Positions 45,434 through 55,371 of a stretch of 64,000 bases of DNA are shown in pieces. The notes beneath the pieces were generated by a model. It did not search any database and was not told the DNA's origin. It was given only the letters and a program-made list of their open reading frames with translations. The stretch is taken from contig DUMB01000094.1 in NCBI GenBank assembly GCA_012840085.1, positions 1 to 64,000 on the forward strand. The letters run 5' to 3'. Source of the DNA: Clostridiaceae bacterium (GTDB lineage Bacteria; Bacillota; Clostridia; Acetivibrionales; DUMB01). Position numbers and translations under genes: made by a program. Position 1 is the first letter of the stretch, and each line of letters starts with the position of its first letter.

Positions 45434-46379
45434 CTTTCTTTTCACCTCCGAAACTTCTGGGTATGGTATATCTATCAATAAGAGGCACCATTATATTCAT
45501 AAGAAGAATTGCAAATGATACACCTTCCGGATAATTAGTATAAAGCCTTATTATCGAAGTTATAATACCACAGCCCACACCCATGATTATTTTCCCCTTG
45601 AGAGTCATTGGAGAAGTGGAATAGTCTGTAGCCATGAAAAATGCTGCAAGTATCAAGCCTCCGGAGAGTATGTGATACAAAAAGTCTCCTCTGAACAGCC
45701 CGTCGCCGCCAAATATCCATGTAAAAAGCGCTACAGTTCCTATGAAAGTCAGCGGTATTTCCGGTGTAATAACTCTTCTGTAAAAAAGATATGCCGCACC
45801 AATTAAAAGGGCAAGTACTGATGTCTCACCTATACATCCGGCTATATTACCTATAAAGAGTTCCTTATAACCGGGAAGTGTACTTTCCCCTAATTTAAGC
45901 ATTGAAAGAGGTGTTGCAGAAGTAATAGCGTCCGACTGGTCCGGTAATACCCATGCAGTCATTTGCATCGGCCACGAAATCAGTATGAATACCCTTGCCG
46001 CCATCGCCGGATTCATAAAATTCTGACCAATTCCCCCAAAAAGCTGTTTTACTATGACTATAGCCACAACCCCGCCAACTGCCGCAATCCACAATGGTAT
46101 CGTTGACGGCAGGTTCAATGCCAGAAGAAGACCTGTAACAACAGCGCTTAAATCGCCAATCGTGGGCTTTTTTCCTAAAGCCTTTGTTGCAATATATTCA
46201 GATATAACACAGGATAATACCGTCGCTAGTATTACAAGCAAAACTCTTGCTCCAAAAAAGTAAGCACCAAAAGCTGCAGCTGGTATAAGCGCAATCACAA
46301 CATCCAGCATTATTCTACTTGTAGTACTGCTATCCTTTAAATGTGGTGAGGAAGATACAAGTAATTTGCTGTCTCCCAA
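45426..46379 (-). CDS. rnfD: RnfD, FMN-binding membrane subunit of the Rnf complex
   Basis: The 317-residue membrane protein belongs to the RnfD/NqrB family, with about nine helices and the covalent FMN site in the SDAITSATPLS segment (threonine in ITSATP, near residue 155-160). The usual N-terminal motif SSPHLKDSSTTSRIMLDVVI is present. It lies 71 bases after rnfC and overlaps rnfG. Confidence 0.95.
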   Translation of the reverse strand: MGDSKLLVSSSPHLKDSSTTSRIMLDVVIALIPAAAFGAYFFGARVLLVILATVLSCVISEYIATKALGKKPTIGDLSAVVTGLLLALNLPSTIPLWIAAVGGVVAIVIVKQLFGGIGQNFMNPAMAARVFILISWPMQMTAWVLPDQSDAITSATPLSMLKLGESTLPGYKELFIGNIAGCIGETSVLALLIGAAYLFYRRVITPEIPLTFIGTVALFTWIFGGDGLFRGDFLYHILSGGLILAAFFMATDYSTSPMTLKGKIIMGVGCGIITSIIRLYTNYPEGVSFAILLMNIMVPLIDRYTIPRSFGGEKKVA

Positions 46380-46450
46380 AGTTTGTTTCCCCCTTTACAA
46401 GCATGCGTGCTTATTGAACACATGCTTTTCTGATGTTAATTCCCGTAAGT

Positions 46451-47764
46451 TTACTTTGCCGCTGCCTTTCTCAGCTGTGCCTTCGCAAGTCTTATTGATT
46501 GCACCAGATGTCTTTTGGCAGGACATACATATGAACAGCTTCCGCATTCAATACAATCATTGGGTTTGTATTTTTCCAACTCGTCTATATTCTCCTTCAG
46601 TGCGTGAAGGTTAATATACAGAGGCATCAGATTCATTGGGCATGCATAAACACAGCGTCCACACCTGATGCAAGGACTTTCCTCGCCTGTCTCTGTCTCT
46701 TCTTTGCCAAAGGCCAGCAGCGCATTTGTGTATTTCATTACAGGAAGATTCAATGAGTGCTGTGCGATTCCCATCATAGGACCGCCCATAAGCACTTTAT
46801 GAACTTCACTATTAAAACCGCCGCAGAAATCAAACACGTCTTTTAGAGGAGTTCCTATAAGAATCTCCACATTAGACGGATTCTTTACTGCAGAGCCGTC
46901 TACAGTAACTCTCTTTTTAATCAATGGCATTCCTGTTTTTATATATTCACTAACAAACGAGACACTGTTTACATTCATCACAATAACGCCCACATCAAGC
47001 GGCAGTTTTCCTGGCGGAACTTTCCTTCCGGTAATGGAATATATCAGCATCTTTTCTGCGCCTTGCGGATAACGTGATCTGAGCTTTATTACCTTGATAT
47101 CATCAATTTTCTCAGCAAGATGTGTCATCACCTTTATAGCCTCAGGCTTGTTGTCTTCTATCCCGATATAGACGTTTTTAACCTTCAAAAGCTCTTTGAG
47201 TATATTTATTCCGCCTATTATATTCCCTGAATTTTCAATGATTTCCCTGTAGTCGGAAGTGATATAAGGCTCACACTCAGCAGCGTTGATTATCAGCGTG
47301 TCAACAGGTTTGTCCGGCGGAGGTGAGAGCTTTACATGCGTAGGAAAACCTGCGCCGCCGAGTCCGACAAGTCCTGACTGTCTGATAGCTTCAAGCAGCT
47401 CCTTATTGCTGGAATATGAAATAGGCTTTACACTCTCATGAACTTCCTGCATTCCGTCTGTTGTGATTTCTACTGAAGTAACCTGCATCCCTCCGGGAAA
47501 GAGCACTGGAACAATATTTGTAACAGTACCTGAGACACTGGAATGTACCGGAGCTGAGACAAACTTATCGGAGTTACCGATGATTTGCCCTACCTTAACC
47601 GTGTCTCCTTTTTTTACAAGAGGCTCACAGGGTGCTCCAATGTGCTGCAACATGGGAATAATTACTTTTTCAGGAACATTCATCTTTAGAGTTTCTTTTT
47701 GTGCAGTGTTTTTTCTGTGGGGTACTGCAGCCCCGCCCTTAAATATGTTTCTCAAAAGCGCCAT
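46451..47764 (-). CDS. rnfC: RnfC, NADH-binding subunit of the Rnf complex
   Basis: RnfC is the peripheral subunit exchanging electrons with NAD(H) by way of FMN. The 437-residue protein shows the N-terminal GGAAVPHRKNT, the glycine-rich nucleotide loop GLVGLGGAGFPTHVKL, and two 4Fe-4S motifs, CIRCGRCVYACP and CIECGSCSYVCP. It is the first gene of the operon, with GAGGTT before the ATG. The 650-bp region upstream should hold the promoter and any control sites. Confidence 0.95.
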   Translation of the reverse strand: MALLRNIFKGGAAVPHRKNTAQKETLKMNVPEKVIIPMLQHIGAPCEPLVKKGDTVKVGQIIGNSDKFVSAPVHSSVSGTVTNIVPVLFPGGMQVTSVEITTDGMQEVHESVKPISYSSNKELLEAIRQSGLVGLGGAGFPTHVKLSPPPDKPVDTLIINAAECEPYITSDYREIIENSGNIIGGINILKELLKVKNVYIGIEDNKPEAIKVMTHLAEKIDDIKVIKLRSRYPQGAEKMLIYSITGRKVPPGKLPLDVGVIVMNVNSVSFVSEYIKTGMPLIKKRVTVDGSAVKNPSNVEILIGTPLKDVFDFCGGFNSEVHKVLMGGPMMGIAQHSLNLPVMKYTNALLAFGKEETETGEESPCIRCGRCVYACPMNLMPLYINLHALKENIDELEKYKPNDCIECGSCSYVCPAKRHLVQSIRLAKAQLRKAAAK

Positions 47765-48420
47765 ATTTATAACCTCATTTATCTAATAGTCTTTAAATTT
47801 CTGCACAATGAACCTGAAGCAAGTATAAAACAAAGAAATCCTTTCTCGTGTAAGACAATTAAGCAGACCTTACGGAATACTTTTTAGCAGACCAATGTCA
47901 AAATCATAAAAATATTGTCAGTTTTTCTGTAAGTTAATTTAAAGCATGTTAAAATTAATATAATTTTCTAGCACGTACCACAAAATATTAATATTACTTT
48001 GCACATAAAATTATATTCGCAAGCATATTAGTTAGTCAAACAATGCAGGACTAAAATATCTCGTTTTAACCCTGTTTATCGTATTAATACCCTTATTTAT
48101 TACGCATATTTAATGTTTTTATAATTTCGAAAAGAACCGCAGAATTCACTTGTAGAGATGATTTGAGTATGTGTAAAGTGTATGTTGTATACAATGTTCG
48201 AGAAAATGTATACAATGTACAAAAAAATGTTAAGAATGTACAATTGACTTTTTAAATTTCCCTTATCAATATATTTACCTAAAATTAATATATATTTACC
48301 AATATTTATTGTGTTGTAATATAAACATATGTAATGATAAAAATTAACAAAACGAGGGTCCTATCTTATTATCTAAACTTACCTCTGCTGCCTCGTTATT
48401 AAAAAATTTACACAGAAGAT
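47765..48420. promoter_or_regulatory. Long non-coding region upstream of the rnf operon
   Basis: No gene is visible in 650 bp of A/T-rich sequence. The notable part is 48180-48245, with repeated TGTATACAATGT-like words (GTTGTATACAATGTTC, AATGTATACAATGTAC, AAGAATGTACAAT), each centred on a GTATAC or TGTACA palindrome. These look like operator sites. The sequence from 48353 partly complements the start of the palindromic element to its right. Confidence 0.45.
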
Positions 48421-48600
48421 AATTTAACTTGTTGTGCTAGATAATGAGATAGCATTGTGGAGAGCTTTAGAGCTAGTTAGCGAAGTGGAGGATAAGGCAA
48501 ATCACCTGAGTGAAGCGAATTGATTTGCCCCGTAACGAGCTTATTAGCTCTTGAGCTCGGAACTCCTGCTATCGAAATGCTAGCACAACAAGTTAATTTA
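48421..48600. repeat. 180-bp nested palindrome (MITE or structured RNA)
   Basis: The ends are inverted copies (AACTTGTTGTGCTAG on the left, CTAGCACAACAAGTT on the right). Inside, GATAGCA (48448-48454) pairs with TGCTATC (48567-48573), and GGCAAATCA (48496-48504) with TGATTTGCC (48521-48529). The whole unit can fold into one long hairpin. It has no reading frame. It could be a miniature inverted-repeat element or a structured RNA; it lies 18 bases past the stop of the membrane-protein gene. Confidence 0.7.
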
Positions 48601-48618
48601 ATTTTTTTATATTTTATT

Positions 48619-49491
48619 TTATTTATTTTCATTTAACTTTAGAAATACTACTCTGATAAAACCTGCAAAAGATATCAGCGCCATACTTGGAGGCAGAAGG
48701 CCTAATAACCTTCCATAAGGCATGGATTTGGATATATCCCCTAACGCAAGTACTCCATAAGTTTTGTACACAAGTATTATTGCAATTATGAACAGTGTGC
48801 TGCCTATCAGATTTAAATAAAGAAGTTGTACTGCATTCACATCGTCCATCTTTCCGCTGACGTGTAATACAAGAAGATATGTGCAAAGGGTCGTCACTCC
48901 CCAGAAAGGATACAGCCACAATATATTATCAGATGTGACCATGCTGTTTAGAACTCCTGAGAATATGAAAATTAATGATATAAATGCGGCCTGTGCCCTG
49001 CCCTTAATCCCGAGTTTTTTCTCAAGCAAGTCCATATATCTTGCAATAAGAAAAACCACAAAAGTTAAAACAGTTGCAAACAAAAACATTATAGAAGCAG
49101 ACATGTAGCTGGCAGTGACGGTAATTACAGGATTTTTTATATCGCTGAAAACCTCAAATAGAATCATAGCCAAAATCTGCAATACCGCCAAAACACATAC
49201 AGGTATTTTTTTAATCTTAATACCCACATAAATGAAATATGTAGGCAAAAGAATGCTCACCAGCCCTATAATCCGGTTAATATTAAAGGGCGGGTTCATT
49301 ACAATAATAGCGATTTTCCCTCGTGAATTTGCCAACTGCTGAATTATGATTACAATAGATACAAGCAGCACAAATGAGGTAATCCTCCCAATCAGGCTGC
49401 ATATCTTTATATTATTTACAAGATAACATAACAGTGCGCATGCCACAGGCAGAATAAATGTCAAAGTCAGTAAAAAATAGTTTCCTAACAT
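48619..49491 (-). CDS. Membrane protein resembling part of an antiporter-type Nuo/Mrp subunit
   Basis: The 290-residue, very hydrophobic protein has about eight or nine predicted membrane segments. LWLYPFWGVTTLCTYLLVLHV and LLPPSMALISFAGFIRVVFLK resemble NuoL/NuoN/MrpD-type ion-translocating subunits, but it has about half the usual length and I see no clear conserved Lys/Glu set. It is transcribed towards the rnf operon from beyond a long palindrome. The ATG follows AAGGAG. Function is not established; it may be a degenerate subunit or a distinct small family. Confidence 0.55.
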   Translation of the reverse strand: MLGNYFLLTLTFILPVACALLCYLVNNIKICSLIGRITSFVLLVSIVIIIQQLANSRGKIAIIVMNPPFNINRIIGLVSILLPTYFIYVGIKIKKIPVCVLAVLQILAMILFEVFSDIKNPVITVTASYMSASIMFLFATVLTFVVFLIARYMDLLEKKLGIKGRAQAAFISLIFIFSGVLNSMVTSDNILWLYPFWGVTTLCTYLLVLHVSGKMDDVNAVQLLYLNLIGSTLFIIAIILVYKTYGVLALGDISKSMPYGRLLGLLPPSMALISFAGFIRVVFLKLNENK

Positions 49492-49629
49492 ACAGGCTCC
49501 TTCAATAACCCGTTATACTAATAACTGTGATTGCAGATAACTGCAATAGCAAAACATCTGCATCAAAATCATTGCTCAAGAGGTTAAAGCAAATTTTTTA
49601 TTGTATATTTTAAGCAAAATACGGCAAAT

Positions 49630-50508
49630 TTACAAGGCTGTTTCTCTACAGCCTGATACTACTCTCTCGATTCCGGAGAGATCTTTTGTCTTTCTGATAT
49701 CCTCAAACTTTCCCTTCATCAGCGCTGCAACAGCATCTGCCTGTCCAAAACCTACCTCCAGTGCCAGAAGACCTCCTGGCTTAAGGAAATCATCTGCTCT
49801 ATTTATGATTGCGCGGTAAAATTCAAGCCCGTCCTGTCCCCCGTCCAGTGCAACTAACGGATCAAAGCATCTTACTTCCTTCTGCAGGTGTTTTATATCT
49901 TCAGTTGGAATATATGGCGGGTTGGAAACAATAACATCATACAATCCGCCAAAATATTCACTGGGTATATCTTCGAAGAGATTGCTGTGAATAAATATTA
50001 TCCTGTCTGCTACATTATTGGCCTCGGCATTTAACCTGGCAGTTCTCAGAGCCATTTCTGATATGTCTACAGCAGTTATAAACGAATTTCCAATGTAATA
50101 GGCAAGGCTTACCGCTATGCAGCCTGAACCCGTACCTATATCCATAATTTTGACTTTATCCTGGCTTTGGGTTTTTTGATTTTTTACCCATTCCATCACC
50201 GTTTCCACCAGTATTTCAGTGTCCTGTCTGGGTATCAGCACATGTTCATTAACTCTGAAAGGAAGGGACATAAATTCCTGGGTGCCTGTTATATGTTGAA
50301 CAGGTACACCAGAAGTCCGTTTTTTCAGTAATTCAAAATACTTTTCTTCCTGGGAAGGCTGAAGTTCATTATCACCGTGAGTATAAATATAAATTTTATC
50401 GCGGCCAAGGACATGACAAAGTATGACCCCGGCTTCTAAAGTCGGGGTCTCTATTCCAGCGGATTTAATAATATCTGTTCCTTTTTTTAATGCATCCCTG
50501 ATAATCAT
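49630..50508 (-). CDS. prmC: PrmC, release factor glutamine methyltransferase
   Basis: PrmC methylates the GGQ glutamine of peptide release factors, using S-adenosylmethionine. The protein (292 residues) has an N-terminal helical domain, the SAM-binding motif MDIGTGSGCIAVSLA, and the catalytic NPPY motif in VIVSNPPYIPTEDI that holds the glutamine. The ATG used here follows AGGTG; an in-frame GTG four codons upstream is part of that site. It lies behind the DUF1385 gene, a common clostridial arrangement. Confidence 0.95.
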   Translation of the reverse strand: MIIRDALKKGTDIIKSAGIETPTLEAGVILCHVLGRDKIYIYTHGDNELQPSQEEKYFELLKKRTSGVPVQHITGTQEFMSLPFRVNEHVLIPRQDTEILVETVMEWVKNQKTQSQDKVKIMDIGTGSGCIAVSLAYYIGNSFITAVDISEMALRTARLNAEANNVADRIIFIHSNLFEDIPSEYFGGLYDVIVSNPPYIPTEDIKHLQKEVRCFDPLVALDGGQDGLEFYRAIINRADDFLKPGGLLALEVGFGQADAVAALMKGKFEDIRKTKDLSGIERVVSGCRETAL

Positions 50509-50658
50509 CTGTCCAATCACCTGTTTTTTGCAAAAAACTTTTTGCCACCTTGTTCAACCCTATCCATCCGGTCTCCGGTACCGGCCTATCCTGCTTGAAT
50601 ATTTATACTGTCCTTGTCTGCCAAAGTATTTGCATCAACCACTGCCGGAATACTTGCA

Positions 50659-51648
50659 TCAGCAACCTCCACATGTGTTATCTGCATCTTCTTTGTCCAC
50701 CCGGACTTCGTTAAATGCTGCTATGGCAACTTCAATCATATCATCATCAGGTTCTTTTGTTGTGAATATCTGAAAAAACATTCCCGGTGCATTTATTATG
50801 CTCATAACTCTGTTGTTAAACCTGCCCGCCAGCTTTAAAACTTCATATGAAATACCTGCAACCAGAGGTATCAGCAAAATCCTGTACAACATGTTCACAA
50901 TGAGCTTATCATGCCACTGCACCAGTGAAAAAATCAGTATGCTTATAATCATAACAAGAAACATAAACGAAGTCCCGCAACGCGGATGCTTGGTAGAATA
51001 TTTTTTAATATTCTCAACCGTCAATTCTTCTTCATGCTCATAACAATGGATCGTCTTGTGTTCTGCACCATGATACTGCCACACTCTTTTAACATCCTTC
51101 ATTAAAGATGCCAGCACAATATAGGAAAAGAACAGAGTGACCCTTATCAATCCTTCAATAACATTCAGAAGAATGACTCCGCCTCTTGTTTCCCGGTTTA
51201 ATTTTAATAAGCTTGCCAGCAAATTGGGCAAAAGTATAAATAGCCCGATACTTAAAGCCAGAGAAACAATAACTGAAAAATATATCAATATATCATTAAA
51301 CTTTTCACCAAGTATTCTTTCTATAAAAGCTCCCAACCCGGCTTTCTTTTTGTCTTCTTCTTTATTGTCCTGTTTGCTTATATCATTGCTATCCTTCTTT
51401 TCCTCTTCTTCCAGTTCCACAAACTCTGCCGAGTACATGAGGGCTTTCATTCCCAGAACCATTTGTCTTACAAGATTGATTACGCCTCTTATTATCGGGA
51501 CCTTTGAAAGCTTGCTCTTCACAGGCAAGGGACGCTTGTCAACAACAATCTCGCCATCCGGCTTCCTGACTGCGACAGCCGCATTTTCAGGCCCAATCAT
51601 CAGGAGACCTTCAATTAAGGCCTGACCCCCAATAGTCGTCTTTTTCAT
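50659..51648 (-). CDS. DUF1385 family membrane protein (YqhQ-like)
   Basis: The 329-residue protein begins GGQALIEGLLMIGPE, the family signature, and has four or so membrane segments (two near 125-160, two near 225-265) with HGAEHKTIHCYEHEEELT, a His/Cys/Glu-rich motif likely to bind metal. Family members are conserved with prmC and rpmE in Firmicutes, but the biochemical role is unknown. GAGGGA precedes the ATG, and five 14-bp repeats lie directly upstream. The C-terminus ends in a small CGGC motif. Confidence 0.85.
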   Translation of the reverse strand: MKKTTIGGQALIEGLLMIGPENAAVAVRKPDGEIVVDKRPLPVKSKLSKVPIIRGVINLVRQMVLGMKALMYSAEFVELEEEEKKDSNDISKQDNKEEDKKKAGLGAFIERILGEKFNDILIYFSVIVSLALSIGLFILLPNLLASLLKLNRETRGGVILLNVIEGLIRVTLFFSYIVLASLMKDVKRVWQYHGAEHKTIHCYEHEEELTVENIKKYSTKHPRCGTSFMFLVMIISILIFSLVQWHDKLIVNMLYRILLIPLVAGISYEVLKLAGRFNNRVMSIINAPGMFFQIFTTKEPDDDMIEVAIAAFNEVRVDKEDADNTCGGC

Positions 51649-51663
51649 ATCAATTCCCTCAGT

Positions 51664-51733
51664 TTCTAAAGTATAAATTCTATAGTATAAATTCTAAAGT
51701 ATGAATTCTATAGTATGAATTCTATAGTATAAA
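51664..51733. repeat. Five tandem 14-bp repeats upstream of the DUF1385 gene
   Basis: Five exact-length units of TTCTATAGTATAAA (some with A for T at position 6 or G for A at position 12) run from 51664 to 51733 and end 15 bases before the start codon. On the minus strand each reads TTTATACTATAGAA, so every unit contains a -10-like TATACT. Confidence 0.9.
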
Positions 51734-51822
51734 CTTTAAAACACAATTACATTTAAGCTATTTTTTCTAATATTAAAGGCTGACACCACAGTGCAGCCTT
51801 AATAAACATAAATACATCGTTA

Positions 51823-52029
51823 TTAGTTTGTGTCAATACCGTATTTCTTTTTGAATCTATCAACACGTCCGCCACTATCAACAAACTTCTGCTTTCCAGT
51901 AAAGAAAGGGTGGCATTTTGAACAAATTTCAACACGAAGCTCTTTCTTTGTGGATCCTGTGGTAAATGTCTCACCGCATGCACATTTTACAACTGCTTCT
52001 CCATATTTTGGATGTATTCCTTCTTTCAT
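51823..52029 (-). CDS. rpmE: Ribosomal protein L31
   Basis: The 68-residue protein begins [19 protein letters not shown] and keeps the zinc-binding cysteines (CACG near 16-18 and CSKC near 36-39), so it is the zinc-containing form of L31, part of the central protuberance of the large subunit. AAGGTG precedes the ATG. It lies 113 bases downstream of rho, the usual clostridial neighbour. Confidence 0.97.
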   Translation of the reverse strand: MKEGIHPKYGEAVVKCACGETFTTGSTKKELRVEICSKCHPFFTGKQKFVDSGGRVDRFKKKYGIDTN

Positions 52030-52142
52030 TATTCACACCTTCTTTCACACTGATTTCACAATCAAAAAATATCTATAGTTATTAAACTTTCTTTTGAAAA
52101 GTCACGTTACATTTTAACATAAAAGCACAACAGGTTCAAGTG

Positions 52143-54152
52143 CTATTTTTCAAGGAACGCTAAGTTTATGCTGTTAACAAACTCTTCATTAGTTTTTGTC
52201 TGCATAAGCTTATTTATTAACATTTCTGTTACATCAGCAGTTCCCATATTGCTCATTGCCTTCCTGATTGCCCATATGCTTTCCAGTTCCTTCTGACTCA
52301 GTAGCAACTCTTCTCTTCTTGTACCGGACTTGTTTATATCTATTGCAGGGAATATTCTTTTCTCGGAAAGTTTTCTGTCAAGATGCAGTTCCATGTTTCC
52401 TGTTCCCTTGAATTCCTCAAATATTACATCGTCCATCCTGCTTCCGGTTTCTATAAGCGCTGTAGCTATGATTGTCAGGCTGCCGCCGAATTCAATGTTA
52501 CGGGCAGATCCAAAGAATCTTTTTGGCATGTGCAGAGCACCTGGATCAAGACCTCCCGAAAGAGTTCTTCCTGTAGGAGGAATGGTAAGGTTATATGCTC
52601 TCGCAAGCCTTGTAATACTGTCTAACAGAATAACAACATCTTTCTTCTGCTCAACGAGTCTTTGCGCTCTTTCCAGTACCATTTCTGCTACTTTTATATG
52701 ATGTTCGGGCACCTTGTCAAAAGTTGAATATATTACTTCAGCTTTTGTTGAACGCTGCATATCCGTTACTTCCTCAGGTCTTTCGTCGATGAGGAGTATT
52801 ATAAGTTCAATATCAGGATAATTAGTCGAAATACTGTTGGCAATCTTCTTTAAAAGTACTGTTTTTCCTGCCTTTGGAGGAGAAACAATCATACCGCGCT
52901 GTCCCTTTCCTATAGGTGCAATCAGGTCAATTAGTCTTGTAGACAGCTCTCTCGGAGTTGTTTCAAGAGTAATTCTTTCATCCGGATAAATAGGGGTAAG
53001 GTTTTCAAAAGGAATTCTCTTTGCAGCTACTTCCGGTGAGTCGCCATTTACGCTTTGAACATACAGCAACGCCTGGAACTTTTCGCCTTCTTTAGGTATT
53101 CTTCCTTTTCCTCTGATTTTATCTCCGGTTTTAAGATTAAATCTTCTGATCTGCGAAGGAGAAACGTATACATCCTTTGCTCCTGACAGATAGTTATCAC
53201 TTCTTAAAAATCCATAACCGTCAGGCAGTACTTCCAGAACACCCTCAACCGGGTCATCACTTTCTATTTTTTCGAAATTGTTATTATTTTGAGACGCTGA
53301 CCAACTTTCTCTTCTCTGCTCATAATTTCTGACATGCTGTGCCGGTTTGTCTTCCTGCTTTTCTTCAAATTTTGTTTCCTGTTTTATCTCCTGTGCCGTA
53401 TACTGTTTATCTTCCTGCTTATCTTCCTGATAATCCTCAAATCTTTTTTCTTGCTTTTCTTCTTCTTTTTCAGGTGCTATATCTTCTTTTTTGGTTGAAT
53501 CTAATATTTCTGTTGATGTATCAGGTTTTTGAAGAGATTGTTTATCGATTTGCTCAATATCAGTACTTTCACTTTCCAAATTACTGCTTTGTTGAAGTGA
53601 TGCTTTACTTGGTCTTCCACGGCGACCTGTTTTTTTCACAGCTGCTGGTTTTTCCGCCAGATTAGCATCTGTTTCCGGAACTTCAGCCTTGACTTCTGCA
53701 TCATCTTTTTTCTCTTCCGTTTCTGCTTTCTTTACTTGTTCTCCTTCTTTATCTGTTTCCTCTTTATAATCTATTTTATGATCTGCTTTCTCTTCCTTCT
53801 CTGTCTCCTCTTTCTGGTCCGTCTCCTCTTTCTTGTCTGTCTTAATATCTTCCTCTTCCTTTTGAACTTTTTCTGTATCTTGAACTTTTTCTGCTTCAAC
53901 TTCTGTTATTTGTTTTCTTTTTCTTACCCCCGTTTTCTTCACAGCTTCCGTTTCTTTCTCTTCAGCATCAATTACTTTCTCATCAGCATCAACATTTATA
54001 GCAGGTTCAATCGGGGTAGGATTTTTTCCTGCTTCAAGTATTTTCTCAATCAGTTCATTTTTTCGATACTTTGTAATACTTTTTATTCCCATCATCTTCG
54101 CTATATAGCGCAAATCTTCCAACGTCTTTTTACTTAAATTTACTTCCTCCAT
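52143..54152 (-). CDS. rho: Transcription termination factor Rho
   Basis: Rho is the hexameric RNA helicase that ends transcription of untranslated RNA. The 669-residue protein has the N-terminal Rho_N helix-extended-helix ([20 protein letters not shown]), a roughly 200-residue highly charged Glu/Lys/Asp insert (about 60-290), the RNA-binding cold-shock domain ([20 protein letters not shown]), and the ATPase domain with Walker [14 protein letters not shown] and [10 protein letters not shown]. The charged insert, common in clostridial and actinobacterial Rho, may aid RNA binding or phase separation (inference). Confidence 0.97.
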   Translation of the reverse strand: MEEVNLSKKTLEDLRYIAKMMGIKSITKYRKNELIEKILEAGKNPTPIEPAINVDADEKVIDAEEKETEAVKKTGVRKRKQITEVEAEKVQDTEKVQKEEEDIKTDKKEETDQKEETEKEEKADHKIDYKEETDKEGEQVKKAETEEKKDDAEVKAEVPETDANLAEKPAAVKKTGRRGRPSKASLQQSSNLESESTDIEQIDKQSLQKPDTSTEILDSTKKEDIAPEKEEEKQEKRFEDYQEDKQEDKQYTAQEIKQETKFEEKQEDKPAQHVRNYEQRRESWSASQNNNNFEKIESDDPVEGVLEVLPDGYGFLRSDNYLSGAKDVYVSPSQIRRFNLKTGDKIRGKGRIPKEGEKFQALLYVQSVNGDSPEVAAKRIPFENLTPIYPDERITLETTPRELSTRLIDLIAPIGKGQRGMIVSPPKAGKTVLLKKIANSISTNYPDIELIILLIDERPEEVTDMQRSTKAEVIYSTFDKVPEHHIKVAEMVLERAQRLVEQKKDVVILLDSITRLARAYNLTIPPTGRTLSGGLDPGALHMPKRFFGSARNIEFGGSLTIIATALIETGSRMDDVIFEEFKGTGNMELHLDRKLSEKRIFPAIDINKSGTRREELLLSQKELESIWAIRKAMSNMGTADVTEMLINKLMQTKTNEEFVNSINLAFLEK

Positions 54153-54351
54153 AATCCACCACCTATATCATCGTACTTATTAACACACACAAAATATATG
54201 AAAATTTCTTAAGGAAATCGTATTAGCAGACAAACAAATATAACACTCTAAGCAAGGAAGAATATAATACTTAGAGATGAATCCTTGAATTATCCATCTT
54301 AAGATTATAACACTTAGATATTGTTTTGTCAAGTTGGCTAGAGCATGAAAA

Positions 54352-55020
54352 TTATGAATTGTTCTTTATTTTTTCTGCATCACAGTCCATATTCTCAGTA
54401 ACAAGAAGTATGTGCCTCTTTGTAACAATATCTTTAAGGTCCTTGTTCGAAGTAGCACTCAAAATTCTTCTTCCTGAGCATTTTCTGCATTTGAGGAATA
54501 TCCTGTCTGACAATAGAATAACCTCTATGTCCTTGTTTCCACACTCACAAAACAGATTGCCTTTTTCTGCTATGTCATGTATTTTGTTTAATGAATCAAG
54601 CATTACCCTGCTGTTTTTAAAGTAACTGTCATATCCCAGCGTATCTATCAGATTGTCTTGCTCTCTTTCCAGCCTGTCAATGGTCTTCCTTAAAGCTTCA
54701 TCTTTTCCAATAAAGCAGTGTTCAATGCCCTTATTGGGACATATAAAGCTATTTACATCTCCCAGCATTATGTCTTTAAAATCTACTGAATGCAAATGCA
54801 TTTCTCCGCATCCTATACATGGAGTAAGCACACTCAGTGTATCAGATTTATCTACTTTTACAACTGCTTGTGATTTGCGGCAGTCACAGATAAAGATATG
54901 TTCTTTCTGACGGCGCAATTCAAAAAGTGACATACTTGTAAAATTGAAACTACCACAAACAGAGCATTTGTATGCAATGGTCGCCACCGTATCAATTAAC
55001 ATTGCTTCCACCTCATTCAA
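54352..55020 (-). CDS. Cysteine-rich putative zinc-binding protein, unknown function
   Basis: The 222-residue protein has several zinc-ribbon-type pairs (CSVCGSFNF near residue 19, CIGCGEMH near 74, CECGNKD and CRKCSGRR in the second half) and a helical stretch between. There is no signal peptide. It is encoded upstream of rho in the same direction, about 200 bases away. I recognise no named family; such proteins occur as conserved hypotheticals in clostridia. A nucleic-acid-binding role would fit but is unproven. Confidence 0.7.
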   Translation of the reverse strand: MNEVEAMLIDTVATIAYKCSVCGSFNFTSMSLFELRRQKEHIFICDCRKSQAVVKVDKSDTLSVLTPCIGCGEMHLHSVDFKDIMLGDVNSFICPNKGIEHCFIGKDEALRKTIDRLEREQDNLIDTLGYDSYFKNSRVMLDSLNKIHDIAEKGNLFCECGNKDIEVILLSDRIFLKCRKCSGRRILSATSNKDLKDIVTKRHILLVTENMDCDAEKIKNNS

Positions 55021-55371
55021 TAATTATAATATTCGCCAACAAGGCAGAAATTCCTTCTTTAAAAGATTTATTAATAAATGGAAATAATTCTAAGCAGAAC
55101 TTATATTTTTAATATTTTCCACATAGACTAAGATTTATACATGCTCTGACCGATTCTTGCCTTGCAGCCTTGCAGAATCTATTTCCGTAAGCTGTTACAT
55201 GACAAGTATTTTTTTATAAAGGGTTGTTTAGCGGAATAATTTACTATAACATATATGTCAGTAGCCATGCTGTCTTATTGCAAAACAAGTTTAGGTAGTA
55301 AATCAGTTAGTAAATTAAGCTAATTTTTCATAAAACCAATATGCAAATATACTATACAAGGAGCAATAATT
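55021..55371. promoter_or_regulatory. Divergent promoter region
   Basis: This 350-bp A/T-rich gap lies between the minus-strand cysteine-rich gene and the plus-strand MutS-like gene and must hold both promoters. I see no clear operator or RNA structure in it. Confidence 0.4.

Noticed and set aside
53736-54137. Phe/Leu-rich 133-codon plus-strand frame resembling a membrane protein
   Set aside because: It is the complement of the Glu/Lys-rich insert of rho; the hydrophobicity is an artefact of GAA/AAA codons read in reverse.
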